64,000 bases of DNA from Mobilibacterium timonense (lineage in GTDB: Bacteria > Bacillota > Clostridia > Peptostreptococcales > Anaerovoracaceae), in NCBI RefSeq assembly GCF_900155555.1, contig NZ_FUHN01000008.1:566117-630116 (forward strand). Reading direction: 5' to 3'. The notes beneath the pieces were generated by a model, which did not search any database, was not told where the DNA came from, and was given only the letters and a program-made list of their open reading frames with translations. Below, one piece after another: positions 1-7,928 of this stretch; the first letter of the stretch is position 1, and every line of letters begins with the position of its first letter. A program made the position numbers and the translations under genes.

Positions 1-1
1 C

Positions 2-820
2 TGTGATGGCAAGCGCGCCAGGCTCATGACCCGGGAGGACTATCAGAAATTCGACATCCTCGTGGGAATGGATCGCAGCAATATTTCAAGAATGGAGTCC
101 ATAGCCGGGGGCGACCCGGAAAACAAGATCCACCGACTTCTCGACATATCCGGTGAGTGCCGCGACGTGGCCGACCCGTGGTACACCGAGGACTTTTCAA
201 AGACCTGGGATGACATATCCGCGGGCTGCACGGCGCTGGCGGACCTTCTGACTTTCGAGGGTGAGCTGGTGCTGGCCTCTGCTTCGCCGCGGCGCCGGGA
301 GCTCCTGCACCAGGTCGGGATCAGGACTGTGGTGGATCCCTCGGACGGAGAGGAGTGGTCACAGGAGAGTGATCCGGGCCGATACGTGGAGGAGCTGGCC
401 AGGTGCAAGGTCTTTGACGTGGCGGACAGGCACGGGGATCAGTGGGTCCTGGGTTCGGACACGGTGGTCACCCTGGATGGGAAAATACTGGGAAAACCAG
501 CAGACGAAGAAGATGCGATAAAAATGCTCCGGGAGCTTTCCGGCAGGACCCACAGGGTATTCACGGGAGTCTCCATCCTGCGCATGGACCGGGGACGTGT
601 GTTGTACGAAAAGACTTTTTCCCGAAGCACAGACGTCACGTTCTATGAGCTCTCAGACGAGCTGATAGACAGGTACGTGAGCAGCGGTGAGCCCTTCGAC
701 AAGGCTGGGGCTTACGGGATCCAGGGCCGGGGCGCCGTGCTGGTAAAAGAGATATGTGGCGATTACAACACCGTGGTCGGCCTGCCTGTGGCCGAGGTGT
801 ACCGCGCATTGGAATACTGA
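2..820 (+). CDS. maf: Low-molecular-weight protein-tyrosine-phosphatase / Maf nucleotide pyrophosphatase fusion (5' partial)
   Basis: The reading frame is open from base 2, so the gene begins before the window. Roughly the first 85 residues are the C-terminal half of a low-molecular-weight tyrosine phosphatase: GMDRSN, then DPWY, whose Asp is the family's general acid. The phosphatase P-loop Cys would lie upstream and is not visible. The rest is a complete Maf domain (LASASPRRREL, GSDTVV, LGKP, FDKAGAYGIQG), a house-cleaning nucleotide pyrophosphatase linked to septum formation. There is no stop or start between the two parts, so I read one fused protein. An internal Met at 26 could give a shorter product, but it falls inside the phosphatase fold. 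The Maf assignment is firm; a role for the fusion in dephosphorylation plus nucleotide clean-up is inference. Confidence 0.88.
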   Translation, partial: CDGKRARLMTREDYQKFDILVGMDRSNISRMESIAGGDPENKIHRLLDISGECRDVADPWYTEDFSKTWDDISAGCTALADLLTFEGELVLASASPRRRELLHQVGIRTVVDPSDGEEWSQESDPGRYVEELARCKVFDVADRHGDQWVLGSDTVVTLDGKILGKPADEEDAIKMLRELSGRTHRVFTGVSILRMDRGRVLYEKTFSRSTDVTFYELSDELIDRYVSSGEPFDKAGAYGIQGRGAVLVKEICGDYNTVVGLPVAEVYRALEY

Positions 821-840
821 TGGGGGAAACATCACTTTAT

Positions 841-884
841 CAAATCGTAATTTGACAAATTATAATTTGTCAAATTACGATTTG
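841..884. repeat. 44-bp perfect palindrome upstream of the ATPase gene
   Basis: Two 22-base arms, the left beginning CAAATCGTAATTTGAC, are exact reverse complements with no spacer. The left arm together with the two preceding bases (839-854, ATCAAATCGTAATTTG) recurs exactly at 2347-2362, just after the ATPase gene. A -10-like TATAAT at 903-908 lies between the palindrome and the ATPase start. It could be an operator, a cruciform site or one end of a small mobile unit. Confidence 0.85.
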
Positions 885-942
885 CTTTTTTGCCATTTCG
901 AATATAATATTGACATGACGCTTGAAAGGGAGGTGAAACGGA

Positions 943-2307
943 ATGTTGTATTTTCGGGAAAAGGAGCTGGGGATCCTGGACAGGTTCAGCAGTACTGACG
1001 GCCACAGGGCCTGTGCTGTTTATGGCCGAAGGAGAACGGGCAAGACAGAGCTGCTGCTGACATATATTAGGGAACACTATTCCGGCCACAGTGTATATTA
1101 CCAGTGTACAGGTTACGATTATTCAACCTGTCTCGGGGACTTCAAATCAGCACTTCATACTGAATTCCCGGACGACTCGATTCTCGACTCACTGAACACC
1201 TTTAAAGATGTTTTCACGTATATAGATAAAATATCCGATGACAGTTTGCTTGTCGTTATAGATGAGTTTCCTTTCCTTTGTAAAAGGAATGATGACGTAG
1301 CTGTCGAGTTTCAGTGGATCATCGACCATGCTCTGGGTTCATCGAAGCTGGTACTCCTGGGATCGAATCTTTCATTTATGAAAAGGCAGATCAACGACCA
1401 GAAATCACCGCTTTATGGACGGTTTTCCGAGATAATCGAGGTTCGCCCGTTTACATTTGATGAAGTTCACCAACTCTTTAAGAACTTTGAAGATGCGGTG
1501 GATGTCTATGCACAAACTGGAGGCGTGGCGCAGTATGTCATGATGTTTTCAGAATTCGGGTCTGTGCGGGAGGCGACAGATGCACTTTTTATGGACAGGG
1601 ATGGGCGCCTCTTCCAGGAAGCTCATAACCTGCTCATGCAGGAGCTGCGGGATATCACTACATACGTATCCATACTGAGGGTGCTGGCGCTTGGCGAAAA
1701 GGACTCTGGTCAGATTGCGTCAAAGGCAGGGATCGACCCCAGAGGTATCTTTTCATATATGGCTAAGCTAATGGACCTTGAGATCGTGACAACTGTGGAG
1801 AATGCTTTTTCAAGAAAAAAGCATGACAGGCGATACAGGATCAAAGATAATATGTTTCGGTTCAGCTATGCGTTCATTGAGCCGAATATTTCCATGATCA
1901 ACTCTATCGGTCCAAAGGCAGGCCCGTACATATTGAATGACGCTTACAAGGAATACCTGGGTTTCGTTTATGAAGACATTATCCGCGACGCTTGCTTCGA
2001 ATATGCGCTTCAGAAAAGAATACCATTTATGCCGATCACCGTTGGCAAGTGGTGGGGCAACGTTAAGGATAAAAAAGGCTGGCATGAAAGCGAGGTCGAC
2101 CTTATCGCGTTTGATGACAAGAATGTGATCATAGGAGAGTGCAAATTCAGAAACAAGTTGGTTGGTATCAGCGAGCTGGACAAGCTGAAGACAAAGGCTC
2201 AATTTATTCCTTTGGGAGACAGGACCGTATATTATCTTCTGGCCAGCAAGAGTGGATTCACAAATGAAGTCAAGGATCGGGATGTGATACTGATCGAAAA
2301 GGCGTAA
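943..2307 (+). CDS. AAA/STAND-like ATPase with C-terminal DUF234-type nuclease-like domain
   Basis: 454 residues. The N-terminal part is a P-loop ATPase of the 'archaeal ATPase' family: Walker A GRRRTGKTE near residues 28-36 and Walker B LLVVIDEFPF near 105-114. The C-terminal part carries E-V-D-L-I followed by GECKF, an arrangement like the acidic and Lys residues of PD-(D/E)XK nucleases and typical of DUF234. The start has a strong ribosome site (GGGAGGTGAAACGGA). The gene stands alone, is more AT-rich than its neighbours, and is bracketed by copies of ATCAAATCGTAATTTG (839-854 and 2347-2362), which suggests recent acquisition as a single-gene unit. Function in this family is poorly known; defence or DNA-transaction roles are guesses. 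Confidence 0.8.
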   Translation: MLYFREKELGILDRFSSTDGHRACAVYGRRRTGKTELLLTYIREHYSGHSVYYQCTGYDYSTCLGDFKSALHTEFPDDSILDSLNTFKDVFTYIDKISDDSLLVVIDEFPFLCKRNDDVAVEFQWIIDHALGSSKLVLLGSNLSFMKRQINDQKSPLYGRFSEIIEVRPFTFDEVHQLFKNFEDAVDVYAQTGGVAQYVMMFSEFGSVREATDALFMDRDGRLFQEAHNLLMQELRDITTYVSILRVLALGEKDSGQIASKAGIDPRGIFSYMAKLMDLEIVTTVENAFSRKKHDRRYRIKDNMFRFSYAFIEPNISMINSIGPKAGPYILNDAYKEYLGFVYEDIIRDACFEYALQKRIPFMPITVGKWWGNVKDKKGWHESEVDLIAFDDKNVIIGECKFRNKLVGISELDKLKTKAQFIPLGDRTVYYLLASKSGFTNEVKDRDVILIEKA

Positions 2308-2346
2308 GATGACAATGGGCCGCCGCAATCGCGGCAGCCAATCCAC

Positions 2347-2362
2347 ATCAAATCGTAATTTG
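2347..2362 (+). repeat. Direct repeat copy downstream of the ATPase gene
   Basis: ATCAAATCGTAATTTG is identical to 839-854. It sits between the ATPase stop codon and the stop codon of the convergent gene at 2363. Confidence 0.8.
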
Positions 2363-2980
2363 TCAGATTTCGACCGGATCAGTATCGTACAGTATCAGTC
2401 CGCCCTTTCTCTGGTATCCGGTGTCCCACAGCTCCTCAAAGGGGAGCCACTGGTACTCGCTGTAGGTAACTGCCTTTACGAGAGTGCGGCTTTCGTCAAT
2501 GGTTTTGTACCCGTTGACGAGGAACCAGTGCCAATTGTAATCACGGAATTTGCGGTTTTTGTGCATAAGCACCAGTACAGGCACCGGCAGCCCCCTGTCG
2601 ATCCGGGCAATCAGGGCGGCCCGGGCCTTTTCCACAGGTTCATACCCTTCCAGGCCAGTCATGGTCACCTGTGTGACGCCTCTGTCCCGGAGGTACCGGC
2701 CATACCCGTCCATAAAGATGTCCAGGCGGTCGATGCCGCTGCGCCTTGGCTTGAGATATGGCTCCATGATCTTTGAAAATTCCACGTACTCCTTCCGTGT
2801 CAGTTGCTGAGCGTCGTAGGGGTACGCCTGTGTGATGCCCTTTTCCCTGGCGAAGTAAACGCTGCTGTCGCAGGCAGTCTCAGCAGCGCAGCCCCCAAGG
2901 CGCATCATGAAATTAGAAAACCACTCCTGATTGCCGCCGTAGGAGCGGCCGATCATGAAGTGGTCAAGCTCTTTCTGCAT
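2363..2980 (-). CDS. Conserved hypothetical protein, possible C39-like cysteine peptidase fold
   Basis: 205 residues with no signal peptide or membrane segment. Near the N-terminus is GGNQEWFSNF then GGCAAETACD, a Cys-containing helix start. Near residues 150-158 is NWHWFLVNGY, a His followed by a hydrophobic strand. This Cys...His layout resembles papain/C39-like folds, but I cannot confirm a catalytic Asn/Asp. The start at 2980 has only a modest ribosome site. It is convergent with the ATPase and upstream of DUF1858 on the same strand, about 35 bases apart, so the two may be co-transcribed. It could equally be a non-enzymatic relative. Confidence 0.55.
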   Translation of the reverse strand: MQKELDHFMIGRSYGGNQEWFSNFMMRLGGCAAETACDSSVYFAREKGITQAYPYDAQQLTRKEYVEFSKIMEPYLKPRRSGIDRLDIFMDGYGRYLRDRGVTQVTMTGLEGYEPVEKARAALIARIDRGLPVPVLVLMHKNRKFRDYNWHWFLVNGYKTIDESRTLVKAVTYSEYQWLPFEELWDTGYQRKGGLILYDTDPVEI

Positions 2981-3015
2981 TAAAAGAAAGCCTCTTATTC
3001 TGTAGCTGACGCGGC

Positions 3016-3210
3016 TTACAGTGCTGCGTTCAGTGCTGCAACCAGCTGGTCTGCATCGATACCGTGAACTGCGCTTGCCTGCTCGATGCTCTCACCCTGG
3101 GATGCAGGGCATCCGATGCACATCATTCCATTCTCGAAGAACGTTCTTACCAGCTCAGGATTAGCGTTGATAACATCGCTGATGATCATGTCCTTTGTGA
3201 TTTTCTCCAT
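3016..3210 (-). CDS. DUF1858 domain protein (hybrid-cluster-protein-associated redox disulfide type)
   Basis: 64 residues from the ATG at 3210. I prefer this start over the upstream in-frame ATG at 3234 because AAGGAGACAAATACC sits directly before it. The protein is a single DUF1858 domain with C31-x2-C34 in MMCIGCPAS. Members are small proteins found in anaerobes, sometimes next to the hybrid cluster protein, and are thought to carry a redox-active or metal-binding CxxC. No partner enzyme is adjacent here. Confidence 0.85.
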   Translation of the reverse strand: MEKITKDMIISDVINANPELVRTFFENGMMCIGCPASQGESIEQASAVHGIDADQLVAALNAAL

Positions 3211-3362
3211 GGTATTTGTCTCCTTATCAAACATTTATATAACGGGCGGGGGGATTCCGCCACCCGCTGTTTTCATCCATGACAATTTAACATCGTTTTC
3301 CCTTTTATTCAATAGGAATTGTGGATTATTTTTAATTCCTATCGGTTCACAAGGATTTCACA

Positions 3363-3384
3363 AATTGGTTGTTTACAACCAATT
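3363..3384. promoter_or_regulatory. Operator-like dyad overlapping a -35 box
   Basis: AATTGGTTGT, a TT spacer, then ACAACCAATT: 10-base arms that match exactly. It overlaps the -35 hexamer of the promoter for the DUF2156 gene, the position expected of a repressor site. The regulator is not identified. Confidence 0.6.
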
Positions 3385-3400
3385 CCCACGTTAGTATAAT
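3372..3400 (+). promoter_or_regulatory. Promoter for the DUF2156/GNAT pair
   Basis: TTTACA (3372-3377), a 17-base spacer and TATAAT (3395-3400). The start codon at 3434 lies about 27 bases past the predicted transcription start. Confidence 0.7.
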
Positions 3401-3433
3401 TAGTAGGATTTTTATGAGGAAATGGAGCGGAAA

Positions 3434-4318
3434 ATGCTGGAATTCAGACCGATAGAGATAGACGACAGAGACGAGGTGCAGACTCTGATCTGCGCCAGCG
3501 GATGTCATGGAGCGGACTACAGCTTCGCAAACCTGTACATCTGGAGGAAGATCTACAAGCCGCTGGTGGCCTTCATGGACACCAGGATGCTGCTGTACCT
3601 GGGAAAGCCGGGCTTCTACGCCTACCCTAAGGGGGACGGGGATCCCCGCCCTTCCATCGAGTACATGAGGGAGGAGGCCCACAGGAACGGGGCAAAGCTG
3701 ATGATGAGGGGCCTTACCCCAAAGACCCTGGAGGAGCTGCAGGAATACTACGGCGAGGACGCCTTCGCCATCTCGGAGGACAGGGACAACGCCGACTACA
3801 TCTACACCACTGATAAGCTCAGGTACCTCAAGGGTCGCAAGCTTTCATCCAAGCGCAACCACCTGAAGCATTTCGAGAGGAACGGCCCGTGGCACTACGA
3901 CAAGGTGACACAGGAGAACCTGGCGGAGGCGCGCGCCTTCGTGGAGGAGTTTTACCAGGAAAAGGACGATCCGGACCTGGCGGCGGAGTCCGTGGCGATC
4001 GGTGAGATGTTCGACAACTACGAGACACTGGGCTTCATGGGAGGACTGCTTTTCCAGAACGACAGAGCGGTAGCCTTCACCGCCGGCACCCGGCTGGACC
4101 AGTCGACAATCGACGTGCACTTCGAAAAGGCACTGCCCGGCGTGGAGGGCGCATACACCATGATAAACTACCAGTTCGCCAACATGGTGGCAGAGGAAAA
4201 TCCTGATATACTTTATTTCAACCGCGAGGAGGACATGGGCCTGCCCGGGCTGCGCAAGGCCAAGGAGAGCTATCACCCGGACGTGCTGCTCATGAAGTAT
4301 TACGCAGAGGAGAAGTAA
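3434..4318 (+). CDS. DUF2156 family protein (GNAT-fold, aminoacyl-transferase-like)
   Basis: 294 residues. It matches DUF2156 throughout: an N-terminal DYSFANLYIW region, a central DYIYTTDKL...KGRKLSSKRNHLKHF stretch, and a C-terminal FNREEDMGLPGLRKAKESY typical of the family. Relatives include the C-terminal catalytic domain of lysylphosphatidylglycerol synthases (two GNAT folds), but this protein lacks the membrane part, so a soluble transferase acting on an unknown substrate is likely. I start at 3434, where GGAG is well placed; an ATG at 3422 is also in frame. The next gene begins one base after the stop, so the two form an operon. Confidence 0.8.
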   Translation: MLEFRPIEIDDRDEVQTLICASGCHGADYSFANLYIWRKIYKPLVAFMDTRMLLYLGKPGFYAYPKGDGDPRPSIEYMREEAHRNGAKLMMRGLTPKTLEELQEYYGEDAFAISEDRDNADYIYTTDKLRYLKGRKLSSKRNHLKHFERNGPWHYDKVTQENLAEARAFVEEFYQEKDDPDLAAESVAIGEMFDNYETLGFMGGLLFQNDRAVAFTAGTRLDQSTIDVHFEKALPGVEGAYTMINYQFANMVAEENPDILYFNREEDMGLPGLRKAKESYHPDVLLMKYYAEEK

Positions 4319-4319
4319 G

Positions 4320-5381
4320 ATGACTCAGATGATCCAGGAGCTTCGGCCGGAAGAATACCCGGAGTTCTGCGCACTTTGGAAAAAGGCTTTCGGCGACGGG
4401 CCGGAGGTGGTCGACGAGCTGTTCCAGGCGCTGGGAGACAGTGTGACGGCCTACGTAATGGGATTCGATCAACTGGCGGCAGAGCTCACCCAGTTCGACA
4501 TGGGGTCCGTCATCATGGCGGATGGCAGCGAGCTGCCGGCCCTCATTTCCTATGCCATCTGCACCGACCCGGACTACAGGGGAAAGGGACTCGGGTCTAG
4601 TATCACCACCTTTGCAAAAGACAGGGCCAACGGAGACCATAAGGCTTCCATCCTGTGTCCCGCCGAGCCTGGGCTGGTGTGGTTCTATCAGCCGCTTGGC
4701 TATCACGCCCTGTTCCCGGTGAGGGAGACCATCATGCGCAGATCCGCCATCGACGCCCTCAGAAAAGACCTTTTCCAGGCAGCGGAAGGCCTCGAGGCCC
4801 GCAAGCAGAATGGCGTCGTGCTGGAGATCCTGACTCCCGGAAAATACGGTGACGTCCGCGAGTCCTATCTCCAGGGCACCGTCCACTTTCGTCTGTCCCC
4901 GGAGGTCCTGAAGTACATCGGCGGCGGCTGGACCCGCTTCTGCCGCATCCGGGTCAACGGCATCGAGATGGGGATATGCACCGTCCACGTGGAAAAAAGG
5001 GCCGAGGAGGCGCCGGGGCTGCCGGCGGCCGGGCCGGAACAGGTCATGGTCATCGAGGAGCTGCTGGTGAAGTCTGAAGTGGCAGATCATTTCACTGCCG
5101 AGATGCTTGGGGCGGCGGTGGCCGACTGGGGCAGGTGCAGGATCTGCCAGATGAGATCTCCTGTGGAGAACGCACCGGCTGCCGAGGCCTCCGGATCGGA
5201 GGGGTCACCGGAGAAGTCGGGCGTTTTGGACGCACGGGTCCAGACGGTATTTACGGCGATCCACCACGACGTGGAGACCCAGGCAATGATCGCCTTCCCT
5301 GATGAGAAAACAAAAAAAGCCTTTCTCAAAAGCGCTGAGAAAAGCCCGTTAAAGCCATATTTCGGATTCCCGCTGGACTAG
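4320..5381 (+). CDS. GNAT family N-acetyltransferase with long C-terminal extension
   Basis: 353 residues. The N-terminal ~150 form a GNAT domain with the acetyl-CoA loop TDPDYRGKGLG near residues 81-91 and the FYQPLGY element near 121. The remaining ~200 residues have no motif I recognise; their size recalls two-domain Eis-like acetyltransferases. A Gly/Ala/Glu-rich loop lies near 285-300. It begins one base after the DUF2156 stop and is clearly co-transcribed. The substrate is unknown. Confidence 0.75.
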   Translation: MTQMIQELRPEEYPEFCALWKKAFGDGPEVVDELFQALGDSVTAYVMGFDQLAAELTQFDMGSVIMADGSELPALISYAICTDPDYRGKGLGSSITTFAKDRANGDHKASILCPAEPGLVWFYQPLGYHALFPVRETIMRRSAIDALRKDLFQAAEGLEARKQNGVVLEILTPGKYGDVRESYLQGTVHFRLSPEVLKYIGGGWTRFCRIRVNGIEMGICTVHVEKRAEEAPGLPAAGPEQVMVIEELLVKSEVADHFTAEMLGAAVADWGRCRICQMRSPVENAPAAEASGSEGSPEKSGVLDARVQTVFTAIHHDVETQAMIAFPDEKTKKAFLKSAEKSPLKPYFGFPLD

Positions 5382-5435
5382 GGACGACCTGGGACATGGC
5401 AACGCAAGTCCGGCACTGAGAGGCGCCGTGGACTT

Positions 5436-5831
5436 TTACTTCACCATGGTGACCTGGAAATCCGTGTCCAGATATTTGAAGCCGTACCTGCGGCAGATGG
5501 CGTCTATCGGCCTGTCTACGGTCACGAATACGCGGCTGCCCTTCGTCCGGTGCATGAGGAGATAATCGTTGATCTCGTTGAGGACCTGGTAAAGCAGGTT
5601 CTTTTTTTTGTATCTCGGGTCCACCATGATGTCGCATACACAGTAGACCAGTGCGCCGTCTCCCACTACCCTGCCGAAGGCCATGAGCTGCCCCCTGTCA
5701 TATACGCCCACCGTGAGGAGACTGTTGATGATGGCCTTCGTGGCGGCCTCGGCCTTGGTGGGTTCGTTACCGCTTCTGATCATGAGACTCACGAAATCCC
5801 TTGGAAGCGTCTGATTTATCCTTGTTTCCAT
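5436..5831 (-). CDS. GNAT family N-acetyltransferase
   Basis: 131 residues, one GNAT fold: DIMVDPRYKKKNLLYQVLNEI occupies the acetyl-CoA pyrophosphate-loop position and RYGFKYLDTDFQVTM is the C-terminal strand pair. The loop lacks the usual Q/R-x-x-G-x-G/A glycines (it reads YKKKNLL), so acetyl-CoA binding may be altered or the enzyme may use another donor. It is convergent with the previous gene, which ends 54 bases away. Confidence 0.72.
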   Translation of the reverse strand: METRINQTLPRDFVSLMIRSGNEPTKAEAATKAIINSLLTVGVYDRGQLMAFGRVVGDGALVYCVCDIMVDPRYKKKNLLYQVLNEINDYLLMHRTKGSRVFVTVDRPIDAICRRYGFKYLDTDFQVTMVK

Positions 5832-5929
5832 TTCTCTATCCCTGTATTGAATTATCCCGAGTGCCTTTTATAAAAAACCTGATAGCACCTCTGCTCATCA
5901 GGAGCGATTTTCTACCGGTAGATTATACA

Positions 5930-6130
5930 ACAGGGGGGTGATGCTTGTGTGTGAATTTTTTCAGCCGCCGTGTGACCAGGCCTGGCAGCAAGGCTTCACA
6001 AACGATCCCACTGTTTGCCGGGAATGGCCGCAAGCCCTCGCGGGTTGGCCCTTTCTTTTACGGGAATGCCAGAAAATCAACGAAGTCCGCAGCTCTCGCG
6101 CGGCTGAAATGCGGGTTTTTCCAAATGATT
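5930..6130 (+). ncRNA. Structured non-coding RNA, probably raiA motif
   Basis: About 200 bases between a minus-strand acetyltransferase and lpd hold a chain of stable stems: GTGTGACCAGGCC with GGCTTCACA; GGCC..AAGCCC-TCGC-GGGTT-GGCC near 6030; and CCGCAGC...GCTGAAATGCGG near 6088-6116, followed by GTTTTTCC. Small ORFs through it (69 and 109 codons) have no protein character beyond this sequence. The size, the Firmicutes setting and blocks such as CGCAAGCCCTCGCGGGTTGG and ATCAACGAAGTCCGCAGCT fit my recollection of the raiA-motif RNA. That identity rests on memory, not a covariance search. It is not next to a raiA gene here. Confidence 0.5.
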
Positions 6131-6144
6131 CAAAGGCTTATGTA

Positions 6145-6153
6145 TGATATAAT
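6145..6153 (+). promoter_or_regulatory. Extended -10 promoter for lpd
   Basis: TGA-TATAAT forms an extended -10 with no clear -35 at 17 bases. It lies about 118 bases upstream of the lpd start and just past the structured RNA's T-run, so lpd is probably transcribed separately from the RNA. Confidence 0.5.
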
Positions 6154-6270
6154 CTCCGTGTTCGGGTCAGTGAACAAGTCTGAGAACAGGCCCGGGGATA
6201 TTATGAAGGCTTTTGGAGGTGCCCGGGAGACCGGCATCGTTACGCAACGAAAGGAACGAAGGGAACGGAA

Positions 6271-7662
6271 ATGAGTGACTACGATTTCGATCTTGTGATC
6301 ATAGGCGCGGGCCCGGGGGGCTACGAGGCCGCTTTTGACGCGGCTGCCAGCGGAATGAAGACGGCCGTCATCGAGAAGGACAAGGTGGGAGGTACCTGCC
6401 TGAACAGGGGCTGCATCCCGACCAAGGCCATCATGCACTCCTCGGACATCTACAGGGGCGCCAGCGCGGGAGCGGCCTTTGGCGTCGACGTGGAAGGCCT
6501 CAGCGCTGATATGGACAGGATCATCGCCAGGAAGAACCAGGTGGTAGCGACACTGCAGGACGGCATTCTCGCCCGCTTCAAGAAGGAAAAGATCACCCTG
6601 CTCCAGGGAACCGGTGTCGTGAAGGATGGCCATACCGTGGCCTTTTCCCCGAACGGGGACGGCGAGGAGCCGCGCGACGTCACTGCGGATAAGATAATGG
6701 TGGCCACGGGCTCCCATCCGTTCGTGCCGCCGATCCCGGGCGCTGACCTGCCGGGAGTCATGACCAGCGACGACCTGCTGGACATCTCCGGCCCTGTGCC
6801 TGAGGAGATGGTCATCATCGGAGGCGGAGTCATCGGCATCGAGTTCGCCACGGTCTTCTACGATCTGGGCACGAAGATCACCATCATCGAAGCTCTGGAC
6901 GGCCTCCTGCCGACCATGGACAAGGAGCTTGGGCGCAGCCTCAAGATGAATCTCAAGAAAAAGAGTGTGGACGTCCACACCGGCGCTTCCGTGACGTCGT
7001 TCTCGAAGGATGGGAACAAGATCGCCGTCGCTTATAAGGAGAAGGAAAAAGAGTTCGTGGTTCCTGCGGACGTCGTGCTGGTGTCCACGGGAAGGCGCTC
7101 CAGCACAGCGGGCGTCTTCACGGATGAGTTCCTGGAAAAGCACCCTGACTTCATGAACCGCGGACAGATCAAGGTCAATGACCAGTACCAGACCCAGGAG
7201 CCGAGCATCTATGCCATCGGCGATGCCATCGGAGGCATAATGCTGGCACACACGGCCACAGCCGAGGGCAGGAACGCCGTCGCCGCAATGAACGGCAAGA
7301 AGGGCGAGATCCGCATGGATCCTGTTCCAAGCGTGATCTACACCAGCCCTGAGATCGCCCAGGTCGGCCTGACCCAGGACGAGGCCAAGGAGCAGGGCAT
7401 CAAGATCAAGACGAGGAAGTTCCCTATGTCCGCTAACGGCAAGACCGTGATCGAGGATCTGGACAGAGGATACATCAAGCTGATCTCCCGCGAGGAGGAC
7501 GAGGTGCTCATCGGTGCACAGCTCATGTGCGGAAGAGCATCAGACATCGTGGCCGAGCTGGCCGTGGCCATCGGAAACGGCTTGACCGTCCAGGACATCG
7601 CCAATGTCATCCACCCTCACCCATCATTTGTGGAAGCGGTGATGGATACGGCGAGACTGTAG
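6271..7662 (+). CDS. lpd: Dihydrolipoyl dehydrogenase (glycine cleavage L-protein)
   Basis: 463 residues, the usual family length. The FAD-binding Rossmann motif is IIGAGPGGYEAA (residues 10-21). The redox disulfide is Cys43/Cys48 in GGTCLNRGC, the NAD-binding motif is IIGGGVIGIEFA near 190, the second FAD motif is IYAIGDAIGG near 318, and the C-terminal HPHPSFVEAV supplies the His-Glu base pair. It reoxidises the dihydrolipoyl arm of GcvH with NAD+. It faces the minus-strand gcv genes across a palindrome-rich gap and no other lipoyl-dependent complex is in the window, so a glycine-cleavage role is the natural reading. Confidence 0.95.
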   Translation: MSDYDFDLVIIGAGPGGYEAAFDAAASGMKTAVIEKDKVGGTCLNRGCIPTKAIMHSSDIYRGASAGAAFGVDVEGLSADMDRIIARKNQVVATLQDGILARFKKEKITLLQGTGVVKDGHTVAFSPNGDGEEPRDVTADKIMVATGSHPFVPPIPGADLPGVMTSDDLLDISGPVPEEMVIIGGGVIGIEFATVFYDLGTKITIIEALDGLLPTMDKELGRSLKMNLKKKSVDVHTGASVTSFSKDGNKIAVAYKEKEKEFVVPADVVLVSTGRRSSTAGVFTDEFLEKHPDFMNRGQIKVNDQYQTQEPSIYAIGDAIGGIMLAHTATAEGRNAVAAMNGKKGEIRMDPVPSVIYTSPEIAQVGLTQDEAKEQGIKIKTRKFPMSANGKTVIEDLDRGYIKLISREEDEVLIGAQLMCGRASDIVAELAVAIGNGLTVQDIANVIHPHPSFVEAVMDTARL

Positions 7663-7748
7663 ACGGATGGCGGGATATGGTTCCAAAAAGTCGGAACACA
7701 ATTGTGGAATAAGGTAATAAACGGCTCACAGGACAGAAAACGTGTTTA

Positions 7749-7792
7749 AAAACTGCTTTAACCATTGAAATTTCAATGGTTAAAGCAGTTTT
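7749..7792. repeat. 44-bp perfect palindrome downstream of lpd
   Basis: Two exact 22-base arms, starting AAAACTGCTTTAACCATTG, with no spacer. The right arm is followed by ATCTTTTT, so in RNA it would make a very long hairpin with a short U-run. It could terminate lpd, but it is far longer than the other terminators here. A diverged copy of the whole block follows at 7827-7884. Confidence 0.85.
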
Positions 7793-7826
7793 ATCTTTTT
7801 GGGAAGAAGATAGATGGTGGAAAAAA

Positions 7827-7884
7827 ACGTGTTTAGAATGCTTGTTAACAGTTGAAATATCAACGTGTATGGGCGTTATATCTT
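7827..7884. repeat. Diverged second copy of the lpd-downstream palindrome block
   Basis: It begins with the same AACGTGTTTA as 7739-7748, has the central dyad GTTGA-AATA-TCAAC, and ends GTTATATCTTCC against GTTTTATCTTTT in the first copy. The arms are eroded. The two blocks read as an old tandem duplication of a palindromic element. Confidence 0.55.
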
Positions 7885-7928
7885 CCTTATGAATAAATAA
7901 TCAGGAATATACAATTTTGAGGTTGCCC

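Noticed and set aside
5938-6274. Two short frames (69 and 109 codons) before lpd, one with a GGGGGGTG start signal
   Set aside because: They run through a chain of stable RNA stems and the second passes through the lpd promoter; a non-coding RNA explains the sequence better.
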